DNA of 64,000 nucleotides from the NCBI RefSeq assembly GCF_000196255.1, contig NC_006371.1, forward strand, positions 1,844,677 to 1,908,676. The letters run 5' to 3'. Each line of letters begins with the position of its first letter. Within the stretch, counting starts at the first letter, position 1. The notes under the pieces are model-generated. The model was not told where the DNA came from. It made no database searches and worked only from the letters and a program-made list of their open reading frames with translations. This DNA comes from Photobacterium profundum SS9. GTDB taxonomy: Bacteria; Pseudomonadota; Gammaproteobacteria; Enterobacterales; Vibrionaceae. Below are positions 16,987 through 24,716 of this stretch, piece by piece. Both the position numbers and the translations under genes were made by a program.

Positions 16987-17018
16987 TTTCAAGCTACTTG
17001 TCGCCTGTTAGTTAAATA

Positions 17019-18037
17019 TTATGCCGCCTCGACCTCTTTGCTATTAGCTTTCCCTTTTTCAGGATTCAGGTATACAGAGCCTACTGGTTCTAAATTTTTA
17101 ATATTGCCACTCCATCGCTCTGGATGTCGTGCTTTCGCAGCATGATATAACCGAGTTCGTTGCGCTAAAATTTCGATATCTCTCCCTGTATGACGCTGTG
17201 CTGGCGTAACAAATTTAATCCCGCTATGTCGGTGTTCATTGTTATACCAACAAACAAAATCATCTACCCAACGACGTGATGTGGCTATATTCAAAAAGGC
17301 TTTTTCAGGGTACTCAGGACGGTATTTTAACGTTCTAAACAGTGACTCTGAATACGGATTATCATTACTTACAGACGGCCTGCTCAGCGATGGCATAATA
17401 CCTAACTCTTGCAGTGTAGCTAACATTGTCGCTCCCTTCATCGGACTACCGTTATCCGAATGTAGTACCACTGGCCTCGTTTAATGTCCTCACGTTTACA
17501 AATGTCAGTCATCAAATCTGCTGCTAAGGCACTCGACTCATTATCATGTACCTGCCAGCCAACAACTTTTCTACTGAAAACGTCCATAACCATATAAAGG
17601 TAGAAAAATAATCCCTTCACTGTTGTCGGCAAATAGGTAATATCCCATGTGTAGACTTGGTTTGGGCCCGTTGCAACCAATGCTTTTGGTTTTTTTACTT
17701 TCTGGCACGGTTTGCTCCGTTGTCTATGATTTAGTAGCTTATGTGCTTTTAAAATCCGATAAAATGTTGACTCAGAACCCAGATAAATCCCTTTATCTGC
17801 CAGTATCGGCACTATCTGATTCGGTGGTAAATTTGCATATGTAGCTTCATTGGCAACATTAATAATATGTTGCCTCTCCAAGTCTGTTAGCTTGTTTTTG
17901 GGTGCCCTTTGAGCATTTAGCCGTTTGTCATGAGTGTTATCGTTATATTTCCAGCGCTGTATGGTTTTTGAATTCAGGCCAATAATTTTACAGGCTTGAG
18001 ACTGCCGAGCTCCTGTTGCCTGAGCCTCGTTGATCAA
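17019..18037 (-). pseudogene. IS3-family transposase OrfB, frameshifted
   Basis: The N-terminal portion (17438-18037) has the HTH_21-like region and the start of the integrase core (VYTWDITYLP with the first Asp, KGLFFYLYMVMDVFSRKVVGW). The rest (17019-17471) continues in another frame with LHSDNGSPM (second Asp), RPSVSNDNPYSESLFRTLKY (Glu) and the C-terminal region. One missing G near 17469 (CAGTGG where CAGGTGG would keep the frame) explains the break. IS3 elements use a frameshift between orfA and orfB, not inside orfB, so this copy is probably dead. Confidence 0.85.
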
Positions 18038-18069
18038 GCTAAGGATTTCTTCACGTTCGCTGTTTGTTA

Positions 18070-18591
18070 TTAGCTGTCCTCGTCGGCTCCCCAGATGGCG
18101 TTTACTTTTTTTTGGAGAACTAACAATGCGGCCGTTTCAGCCAGCGCTTTATCCTTGCGGTTTAACTCTTTTTTAAGTGCTTTATTCTCTATTTTCAGCT
18201 CTTTCACTTCACCCGATCTTGGTGTTACTGAAGATGATTTTTTGCCATTAACAAAATCCGTCTTCCATTGCTGAATATGATGAGGATAAATGCCGCTTTC
18301 ACGACACAATTCATTGATAGCTTTCTCATCCAAGGCAGCACACTGGATGATAATTTCAAGTCGTTCTTCTAGAGTCCAATCTTGTGGACGTTTCTCATTA
18401 GACATCATTTTTAACTCAGCTTCTGAAGCCATTTCAAATTCATGATTTTTGGCTTGTCGGATCCATTTGGTTAAGGTTGAAAAGCCAACACCTAATGAGT
18501 CAGCAACGTCTTTAATGTTACTGTCAGCAGATCGGTTAAGTGCTTTTTGAACAGCTTGTATCTTAAATGCTTCGGTGAATTTTACACTCAT
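18070..18591 (-). CDS. IS3-family OrfA (helix-turn-helix protein)
   Basis: 173 residues starting MSVKFTEAFKIQAVQKAL. It has two helix-turn-helix regions: about residues 22-47 (IKDVADSLGVGFSTLTKWIRQAK) and again about 85-115 (INELCRESGIYPHHIQQWKTDF). A coiled-coil C-terminus follows (LKIENKALKKELNRKDKAL). This protein binds the IS ends and combines with OrfB. Confidence 0.85.
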   Translation of the reverse strand: MSVKFTEAFKIQAVQKALNRSADSNIKDVADSLGVGFSTLTKWIRQAKNHEFEMASEAELKMMSNEKRPQDWTLEERLEIIIQCAALDEKAINELCRESGIYPHHIQQWKTDFVNGKKSSSVTPRSGEVKELKIENKALKKELNRKDKALAETAALLVLQKKVNAIWGADEDS

Positions 18592-18648
18592 TTTTAATAC
18601 CTCTAATGAAAATTAGAAGCGACAAGTAGTCTGACACAGGGGGGTTAG

Positions 18649-19074
18649 CTCTTTTTGAGACTCAAACAAGTCCCTGTTCTTGTTGCTTGCGACCGACAAG
18701 GAAACCTTACTGATGCGGTATTAACGCGAGTGAGTGGTGATGAACTCTATCGACACCTTAATGGGTGTATAAAACCAGAAACACCATTATGTGCTGATGC
18801 TCACCTTGCTCATGAACTTGTATCAAAGCGATTAAAAGTTGTTTTAAAAGAAATTGTTAGCAGCTCAAAGATTGCTGTTTTAGAGGGAGTATTCCATATA
18901 CAGCATGTTAATGGATACCACAGTACGCTAAAGCGTTGGATAAATTGTACGCTCTGTGGTGTGGCGACGAAGAACCTGACCAAGTACTTAGGGTGGAGAC
19001 GCATATTGAGTGATGATTCACTCTCAAAGGCTACATTCATAGAGAGAATCGCTGGGTATTGGGCTCTCAACTAA
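18649..19074 (+). pseudogene. IS1595-family transposase, C-terminal fragment
   Basis: About 140 codons equivalent to the last part of the ISXO2-type DDE domain: QVPVLVACDRQG (central Asp region), CADAHLAHELVSK, HIQHVNGYHSTLKRWI and the terminal CGVATKNLTKYLGWRR. The N-terminal zinc-ribbon half is absent, removed at the boundary with the IS3 element. The element end lies near 19090 (gaacagagc), resembling the ends of the complete IS1595 copy at 30695. The two are different elements by sequence. Confidence 0.85.
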
Positions 19075-19238
19075 GTTACTGAACAGAGCACAGGCTTTTC
19101 CTAATAATCATCTTTACTAATCAGCGGAAAATATCAACAAAGCCACTATACTTATCAACTGGTACGATCTGCTGGTATATTTATAACCCATTACTGTTAC
19201 CCCACAGTAGTTGGTTATCATAAAAGGAGGATACAAGC

Positions 19239-20681
19239 ATGACGGAGTCAGTGGTACGGGAAAATCAACTGATAAAACGAACACTGGATGACCTACCCCA
19301 GCCCAAAGGCTGGCCATTGCTGGGCAATTTCCTGCAGCTACAGTCTAAAAACCTGCATCAGGTGCTGGAGCAATGGTGTTTGGAATATGGTGATACATAT
19401 AAAGTCGATATTGCTGGCCTGTTGTTTGTGGTGATAGCAGATCCTGTGGTGGTCAAAGATATCCTGCGGCGCCGCCCAAAGTCTTTCAATCGTACCGCTA
19501 GTCTCGAGCGGGTATTCAAAGAACTCGGGATCCACGGTGTACTTTCAGCCAATGGCGAAAGCTGGAAGCGACAGCGCAGGCTAATCATGCCCGCATTCAG
19601 TAAAAAGAGCCTAGCTTCATTTTTTCCTCTGCTGGAACAAACCACTGAACGGCTTCGCCTTCGTCTCGTTAAGAAAAGAGGGCAAGATACTCTCGCCATC
19701 CATGATGATCTTCGCCGTTTTACCGTCGATATCACCACCTCTCTGGTGTTCGGACATGACACCAGATTACTGGAACATGACGGAGATGGTCTGCAGAAAC
19801 ATCTAGAAGTGATCTTCCCGCAGTTAAACAGCCGCACCAGGATGCCTTTTCCCTACTGGCAATACATCAAATTCAAAAAGGATCGCAAATTAGATCAGGC
19901 ACTGATTGAAGTTGAGAAATATGCGCTAAAGATAGTAGAACAAACCCGGGATGAACTGCAATTCAACCCGCAGCTGGCAGATGCCCCCGAGACCATACTA
20001 CAGGCGATGGTCGCGGCTTCTGATGATGATAACCGCCTGACCAACGAAGAGCTGTTTGCCAATATCCTGACATTACTGCTGGCAGGTGAAGACACAACCT
20101 CTAACCTGATCGCCTGGATGCTGTATTTTATCAGCCAGAGGCCGGATATTCAGTGCAAAATCAATGAAGAGGCGGAACAGATCCGATTGAAGCATAAGGG
20201 TCAGATCAACGTGCAGGGGCTAGATGAGCTGACTTATCTGGAGGCCGTCGCCCGTGAAACCTTGCGCCTAAAGTCCACCGCTCCCATGATATCAGCTGAA
20301 ACCGCTGATCAGGTGACGCTACTGGATGGCACTGAGTTACCAGCTGGTACCGGTCTCTTTTTGATGACGCGGCTAGGCGGACTTAACAAAGAGCACTTTA
20401 AGGACGCAGAGCAATTCAGGCCTGAGCGCTGGCAGGAAGAAGCAGTGGCAGCGGAAGCTTGCCCGCATAAAGCAACCAGCCACTTTCCCTTTGGCGGTGG
20501 TGCACGCCACTGCCCCGGTGAAACACTGGCTTTTATGGAAACAAAAATGGTCATCGCCATGCTATGCCAGCAATTTGACATCTCTCAGCCGGAGAGCCCG
20601 CCAGTAGTGGAGGAGTATGCCATTACCATGCGACCCAAGAACCTTCAGATCTGTTTGCGACTCAAACCTGTGGGCAGATAA
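19239..20681 (+). CDS. cytochrome P450
   Basis: 480 residues with all P450 landmarks: an N-terminal proline-rich start (DLPQPKGWPLLGNF), the C-helix WKRQRRLIMPAF (about 105-117), the I-helix oxygen-activation motif AGEDTT (about 285), the ExxR motif ETLR (about 342), and the heme loop FPFGGGARHCPG with the ligand Cys at about 425. It resembles fatty-acid or terpenoid hydroxylase-type bacterial P450s without a fused reductase; the substrate is unknown and no ferredoxin or reductase gene is adjacent. A strong AAAGGAGG precedes the ATG. It is isolated between mobile-element fragments, is followed by its own terminator, and seems richer in GC than its surroundings, so it is probably transposon cargo. 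Confidence 0.93.
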   Translation: MTESVVRENQLIKRTLDDLPQPKGWPLLGNFLQLQSKNLHQVLEQWCLEYGDTYKVDIAGLLFVVIADPVVVKDILRRRPKSFNRTASLERVFKELGIHGVLSANGESWKRQRRLIMPAFSKKSLASFFPLLEQTTERLRLRLVKKRGQDTLAIHDDLRRFTVDITTSLVFGHDTRLLEHDGDGLQKHLEVIFPQLNSRTRMPFPYWQYIKFKKDRKLDQALIEVEKYALKIVEQTRDELQFNPQLADAPETILQAMVAASDDDNRLTNEELFANILTLLLAGEDTTSNLIAWMLYFISQRPDIQCKINEEAEQIRLKHKGQINVQGLDELTYLEAVARETLRLKSTAPMISAETADQVTLLDGTELPAGTGLFLMTRLGGLNKEHFKDAEQFRPERWQEEAVAAEACPHKATSHFPFGGGARHCPGETLAFMETKMVIAMLCQQFDISQPESPPVVEEYAITMRPKNLQICLRLKPVGR

Positions 20682-20713
20682 CCCGCCCACAATACCGCTG
20701 TCTAGTGTTTCAA

Positions 20714-20743
20714 CAAAAACCACCTCCATTGGAGGTGGTTTTC
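20714..20743 (+). terminator. intrinsic terminator after the P450 gene
   Basis: AAAACCACCTCC / GGAGGTGGTTTT hairpin with an ATT loop, flanked by A and T runs, about 35 bp after the P450 stop. Likely works in both directions. Confidence 0.8.
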
Positions 20744-20786
20744 ACGATAGTGCCTCTTTAATGCTATCTGTGTACGAGTATTAAAT

Positions 20787-20933
20787 ATGTTTCTACAACG
20801 CCCGAAACCACACAATGATGAAACTCTTGAAAGCTTCCTCATTCGAGTTGCGAACAAAAATGGCTATGAAAACGCATTAATCCGTACTCTTCTCAGAACA
20901 ATTCAAAGTCTCGAACATCAGCACTGCATATAG
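20787..20933 (+). pseudogene. tniQ: tniQ N-terminal fragment (I-F3 CRISPR-associated Tn7-like transposon)
   Basis: A 48-codon frame beginning [19 protein letters not shown] and continuing RVANKNGY. From memory, this is nearly the same as the N-terminus of TniQ encoded by I-F3 CRISPR-associated transposons such as Tn6677 ([17 protein letters not shown], then RVANKNGY). TniQ normally has ~390 residues and joins Cascade to the transposition proteins. Here the match ends after about 28 residues and the frame closes at 20931, so the rest of tniQ and any cas genes are gone. Only 38 bp separate it from the tnsA remnant. Confidence 0.75.
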
Positions 20934-20971
20934 GCGACTTTGCTTTTCTATAAAAATTAGCAAATGTAGAA

Positions 20972-21505
20972 CTAGGCATATACTAGCTCAAGCGTTGTAT
21001 CTGCTGTAATTGGGACCTCTAAGTCTGCATTGAGCAAACATTTAGACAAAAGGTCACAAATAATAGGCATTATGTGCTACTTAGATATACCAGTTTTCGA
21101 GATAAGCGATTCGACATTTTGAGAGCCAAAGCGACTGACAATAGATAACATTAGTTGTTGAGTATCACTTAAATTATTTCGTGATGCATATCGATGAATT
21201 AACTTAAGATTTTTAAGAAGAGGTTTAATTCTGATATGTAACTCTTCGATTAACTCTAACGTAATACCAAGCTGTTCAGCTGCTGACCTTTTTGCTTCAA
21301 ATTCTCTTTTAAAATGTGCAGAAGATGCCTCTACATCACTTTTAACTTCATAGAGAACAAATTCACCAGTATCGAATTCAATTAGAAAATCAGGAACATA
21401 CTTGTGCTTTTTACCATGTGATTTCGTCAAGTTACGAGCAGGGCTGGTGAAGGCACTTTCAAGTGCATCTAGCACCATTGAGGAGGGGGTAGGAATGATC
21501 GCCAT
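20972..21505 (-). pseudogene. tnsA: degenerate TnsA endonuclease gene
   Basis: The minus strand from MAIIPTPSS contains ARNLTKSHGK, then HKYVPDFLIEFDTGEFVLYE followed by VKSD, with the PDFL Asp and the E-V-K catalytic motif of TnsA nucleases. A C-terminal winged-helix-like part follows (SRFGSQNVESLISKTGISK). An in-frame TAG at 21077-21079 stops the frame, but reading on gives HIMPIICDLLSKCLL to a stop at 20972, in line with the normal C-terminus. The usual segment between the SHGK-like region and the PDFL motif, which carries a catalytic Glu, appears to be missing. So it carries a nonsense mutation and probably an internal deletion. TnsA would cut the 5' ends of the transposon during cut-and-paste transposition. 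A start at 21526 is also possible. Confidence 0.7.
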
Positions 21506-21563
21506 AAATATTGCCTCTTTCACCATATGTCGTAAACTTACAAAAGTATGGTACCGAAAGAAG

Positions 21564-21613
21564 CAATATCAAGTTATGGTTGTGATAAATATCACTTTAT
21601 GGTTGTTTCAACA
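21564..21613 (-). mobile_element. Tn7-like (I-F3) transposon end with two TnsB-type binding sites
   Basis: On the minus strand the sequence starts TGTTGAAA at 21613. Two 19-bp repeats follow: CAACCATAAAGTGATATTT (21587-21605) and CAACCATAACTTGATATTG (21564-21582), 23 bp apart. The terminal TGTTGA and the CAACCATAAnnTGATATT repeats match the ends of I-F3 CRISPR-associated transposons such as Tn6677. A weaker third repeat may lie at about 21534-21552. The end is 21 bp from the guaC stop codon. The opposite transposon end was not found. Confidence 0.8.
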
Positions 21614-21634
21614 TTAAAAGAGGCAATATCGAGT

Positions 21635-22678
21635 TTATTCTTTACCGTAAACGTTGTTTTCTTGCTCTTGTACACGGATGAATGTCGCGCGTTTTGTTAG
21701 CTCTTTAAGTTGCGCTGCACCAACGTACGTACAAGTTGAGCGGATGCCACCCATGATATCTTGGATAGTATTTTCAACGGGGCCACGGAAAGGCAATAGC
21801 ACAGTTTTACCTTCAGCTGCACGGTAGTTAGCCACGCCGCCTGAGTGCTTGTCCATTGCGCTCTGAGATGACATTCCATAGAACTTCATGAACATTTCGC
21901 CATCTTTCTCAATAACTTCGCCGTTGCTTTCTTCATGACCTGCAAGCATACCGCCAAGCATTACAAAATCAGCACCGCCGCCGAATGCTTTAGATACGTC
22001 ACCCGCACAAGAACAACCGCCATCACCAATGATACGACCGCCTAGACCATGTGCTGCGTCAGAACATTCGATTATTGCAGAAAGCTGAGGGTAACCAACA
22101 CCTGTTTTAACACGTGTAGTACAAACAGAGCCTGGGCCAATACCCACTTTAACAATATCTGCACCAGCAAGGATGAGCTCTTCAACCATATCGCCAGTTA
22201 CAACATTACCCGCACTGATTACTTTAGTAGGGAATTCAGCACGTACTTTTTGTACGTACTCTACAAGGTGCTCTGAGTAACCGTTAGCAATATCAATACA
22301 GATAAAGATTAGGTCTTCAGTTAACGCCATGATGTCTTTCGTTTTTTGAAAGTCAGCCTCAGAAGTACCTGTTGAAACCATTGCGTTATTAAGTACGGCA
22401 GCATCATTATTTTTAACGAAACCAGCCCAATCATCTACAGTGTAGTGTTTGTGGATTGCAGTCATCACGTTATGCTTAGAAAGTGATGCCGCCATTTCAA
22501 AGCTACCCACTGAATCCATATTAGCAGCAATGATTGGTACACCAGACCATTGACGACCACTATGTTTGAATGTAAAATCGCGGGTTAATTCAACTTGAGA
22601 ACGGCTTTTTAACGTTGAACGTTTTGGACGAAACAGTACATCTTTAAAACCTAACTTCAAGTCTTGTTCGATACGCAT
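21635..22678 (-). CDS. guaC: GMP reductase
   Basis: 347 residues, the usual GuaC length. It converts GMP to IMP with NADPH and releases ammonia, returning guanine nucleotides to the purine pool. The IMPDH/GMPR barrel is clear: [11 protein letters not shown] near the N-terminus, the catalytic-Cys loop [20 protein letters not shown] (about residues 180-200), [27 protein letters not shown] and the GMSSQSAM flap. There are no CBS domains, separating it from IMP dehydrogenase. SD AAGGAAT precedes the ATG. The 3' end is a recognised attachment region for I-F3 Tn7-like elements, and a transposon end lies 21 bp past its stop. Confidence 0.95.
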   Translation of the reverse strand: MRIEQDLKLGFKDVLFRPKRSTLKSRSQVELTRDFTFKHSGRQWSGVPIIAANMDSVGSFEMAASLSKHNVMTAIHKHYTVDDWAGFVKNNDAAVLNNAMVSTGTSEADFQKTKDIMALTEDLIFICIDIANGYSEHLVEYVQKVRAEFPTKVISAGNVVTGDMVEELILAGADIVKVGIGPGSVCTTRVKTGVGYPQLSAIIECSDAAHGLGGRIIGDGGCSCAGDVSKAFGGGADFVMLGGMLAGHEESNGEVIEKDGEMFMKFYGMSSQSAMDKHSGGVANYRAAEGKTVLLPFRGPVENTIQDIMGGIRSTCTYVGAAQLKELTKRATFIRVQEQENNVYGKE

Positions 22679-22758
22679 GGTAATTCCTTAATCTTATCGA
22701 ATATTGCTCAGCGAAGCGTTTACTTGCAGGTAATCGTTTTCGTCTTATGAGCAGGCAC

Positions 22759-22794
22759 AAAAAAACCGGAGCGTTGGCAGACGCTCCGGTTTTC
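22759..22794 (-). terminator. terminator-like hairpin in the guaC leader
   Basis: ACCGGAGCGT and ACGCTCCGGT form a 10-bp stem; on the minus strand a run of T follows. It lies about 80 bp upstream of the guaC start and only a few bases after a good promoter, so it would stop most guaC transcripts unless read-through is regulated. It could also act as a plus-strand terminator, since the plus strand has TTTT after the stem. Confidence 0.65.
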
Positions 22795-22797
22795 AGT

Positions 22798-22825
22798 ATT
22801 ATAGAGCCAGAAACTTTTTTAACAA
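22798..22825 (-). promoter_or_regulatory. predicted guaC promoter
   Basis: On the minus strand TTGTTA (22825-22820) and TATAAT (22803-22798) are separated by 16 bp. The -10 is a perfect consensus. The expected start point is just before the leader hairpin. Confidence 0.6.
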
Positions 22826-23044
22826 GTCTGATAATACGTTTTTTTTTGTGATATCATCCGTCAGATTACATCTACAGAAAATGCGATTTTCCTCCTATTT
22901 TTATCTGATTTTCCTGGTTTTTTAATCAATCTCTTTCATTTTGCTCAAATCCTTGCATAATTCATCATTCCTTCGTGTTTTCCGACTATATTTCATACAG
23001 AAGGAAGTTAGTTGTAAACATTGCACAATGGATAGGTTAGTTTT
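22826..23044. other. intergenic, no gene seen
   Basis: AT-rich sequence between the guaC promoter and the next plus-strand frame. No RNA gene or conserved protein recognised. A minus-strand frame at 22922-23182 overlaps the next gene and has no supporting signal. Confidence 0.3.
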
Positions 23045-23374
23045 TTGAATAAAAGAAAAATAAAAAAAATATTCCCACTCGATTTTTTTGGGGAAGATGG
23101 CAGTTGGCGTTTTATTATACGGGCAGAAAGCCCTGATGAAATTTTTGATGCGATGTATTGGCGTGCATATATTTCGTGTCATCGTAAAGATTTTGATTTA
23201 CTGCATTTAGCAACAGATAAGTTTAATTATAAGTACCATTACTCATCATCTGATTCTTCAGAGCTGCACTATGGTTTAGGTGGTGAACCAATGCGGGTGA
23301 ATATGATGGGCCCTATAGTCCCAATTTCTGTAATTCTTAAGAAATGGGGCAATACTATAAGTGTTGTTGGTTAA
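23045..23374 (+). CDS. hypothetical protein, 109 residues
   Basis: Starts at a TTG followed by a lysine-rich N-terminus (NKRKIKKIFPLDFFGEDGSW). It looks like a small soluble protein with aromatic residues (DAMYWRAYISCH, KFNYKYHYSS). No family recognised. The downstream terminator supports expression; the start codon is uncertain and no clear SD is visible. Confidence 0.5.
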   Translation: MNKRKIKKIFPLDFFGEDGSWRFIIRAESPDEIFDAMYWRAYISCHRKDFDLLHLATDKFNYKYHYSSSDSSELHYGLGGEPMRVNMMGPIVPISVILKKWGNTISVVG

Positions 23375-23409
23375 TTTATTAAAGTGATTAATAGCTATTT
23401 AAGTAAAAT

Positions 23410-23443
23410 GACGGGATGCACTAAAGGTGCGATCCCGTTTTTT
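23410..23443 (+). terminator. intrinsic terminator
   Basis: ACGGGATGCAC and GGTGCGATCCCGT form a stem around a short A-rich loop, followed by seven T on the plus strand. About 35 bp after the stop of the 109-residue gene. Confidence 0.8.
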
Positions 23444-23690
23444 TATTTAAAATTTATTGGGCTTTAGGCAAGGCGCTAATTTAAAGCCCATTGTATAATC
23501 GCGCTGAGAGCGCTTTGTGATTGTTGCTCTTGAAGTATTCATAGATAAGTCTCCAATGTGTCAACTTATCTCAGAACGGGACACAGTATCAACAATTAGA
23601 GGCCACTTTTAAGTGGCCTTTTTGTGTCTAATGACATCAATATAATAAGCCTCAGGCTTTGCCGAAGGCCTATTTTAATACGTAAAAAAC
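23444..23690. other. intergenic with two further hairpins, no gene seen
   Basis: Contains a terminator-like hairpin GGCCACTTTTAAGTGGCC followed by five T (about 23602-23624) and another, AGGCTTTGCCGAAGGCCT, at about 23652-23669. The first has no gene in front of it on the plus strand, so a short unannotated RNA is possible, but I see nothing to name it. Confidence 0.4.
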
Positions 23691-24716
23691 CTACTTCCGA
23701 TAATCACACATACCTTCAATCACATGCGAAACAACATTAGTTTGTCGGCCATTCACGGTTTCTTTATAAGCAGAATAAATAGCTGGTTTTGTTCTTAGGT
23801 TTCCACCCCGAACATTATCTGCAGCCATTTCAAAACCTCCATCTTTTCCTCGTAGATAAGTAGACTCTCTAGAATAAGGTACAACAGAGAATTTGATCGG
23901 GTACGAATAAAGCTGTATGGATCGCGCAGCATTTTTACGATTCAGATTGCTTCTGTCGCCCATAAAATCATCCATCAAATAAGAAGGCACAACCCATACT
24001 TTTAATGCCAACCTAATGTTCTTATAACGAGCGATATTTATACCCGTTTTCATTTTCTCGACAATTTCAGGCATAGAGAAATTAACCGTATTTTTGCCAT
24101 AGATATCACTCCACTGGTCAAAATCAATAGGCTCTGTGGTTAAAATCTCTCTTTCAACACCGTAATTTTCAGCACATTGGTAAAAGCCACATATTGCTTG
24201 AGGTTTATCAGGATAAAACTGATGCCCATCCACGCGCGAGGTATTTTCTAAAACGGCTTCTAAGCCAACTAATATTTTAGTACCCGCAGCTCTAGCATCT
24301 GGAGATAAAACAGCAGACAGTTCTACAGTATTAAACGTAATACGGGGACCTTGATCTCGAACAAAAAAGGCACCTTTTAATGTATAGCCGTTATCTTCAG
24401 TCCATAGCTTATCGTACTTATCATTGCCCTGTGTTGGATAAGCCATTACCTCCGCTTGAGGTACATCCATTAAGTTAAATGTACCTAATGGTTTTTGGAT
24501 TGAAACTTGATTTCCAGGTAGTGGGAAAGTCATCATTCTGACAGATGCCTGTACTGTCGAGCTTCCTTTCAATGCCATTTCACCCACACTCATATAACTA
24601 GCTGGATCGGGCATTTTAAACCCGTCTAGCTCTCGCGTAGGTGCAAAATCAAAGTAATTCAATCCTTCTGATGCTGCAGACAAGAGCTGAGGAGCCACTG
24701 GTATACCAGAAAATTC

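Larger units (their letters stand above)
16987..18636 (-). mobile_element. IS3-family insertion sequence with defective orfB
   Basis: Ends carry the shared inner sequence CTACTTGTCGC in inverted orientation; the right end reads TGTCAGACTACTTGTCGC on the minus strand, the left one is less perfect. It contains orfA and a frameshifted orfB. I see no 3-bp target duplication. It separates a truncated cassette gene from a truncated IS1595 element. Confidence 0.8.

Noticed and set aside
1..16991. CRISPR array
   Set aside because: The repeats are attC sites ~98 bp long and spaced by whole cassettes of hundreds of bp; no 24-48-bp repeat/spacer pattern.
17438..17471. Programmed frameshift inside IS3 orfB
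   Set aside because: IS3 programmed shifts lie at the orfA-orfB overlap. Here the break is in the integrase core and one missing G explains it.
20700..21634. CRISPR array or cas genes of the Tn7-like element
   Set aside because: No repeat of the I-F type and no cas8/cas7/cas6 similarity in this stretch; the region is too short.
22679..22920. Purine riboswitch upstream of guaC
   Set aside because: The conserved junction bases of the purine aptamer are not there; only a promoter and one hairpin are visible.
22922..23182. Minus-strand gene of 86 codons
   Set aside because: Overlaps the plus-strand gene at 23045, with no SD and no similarity.
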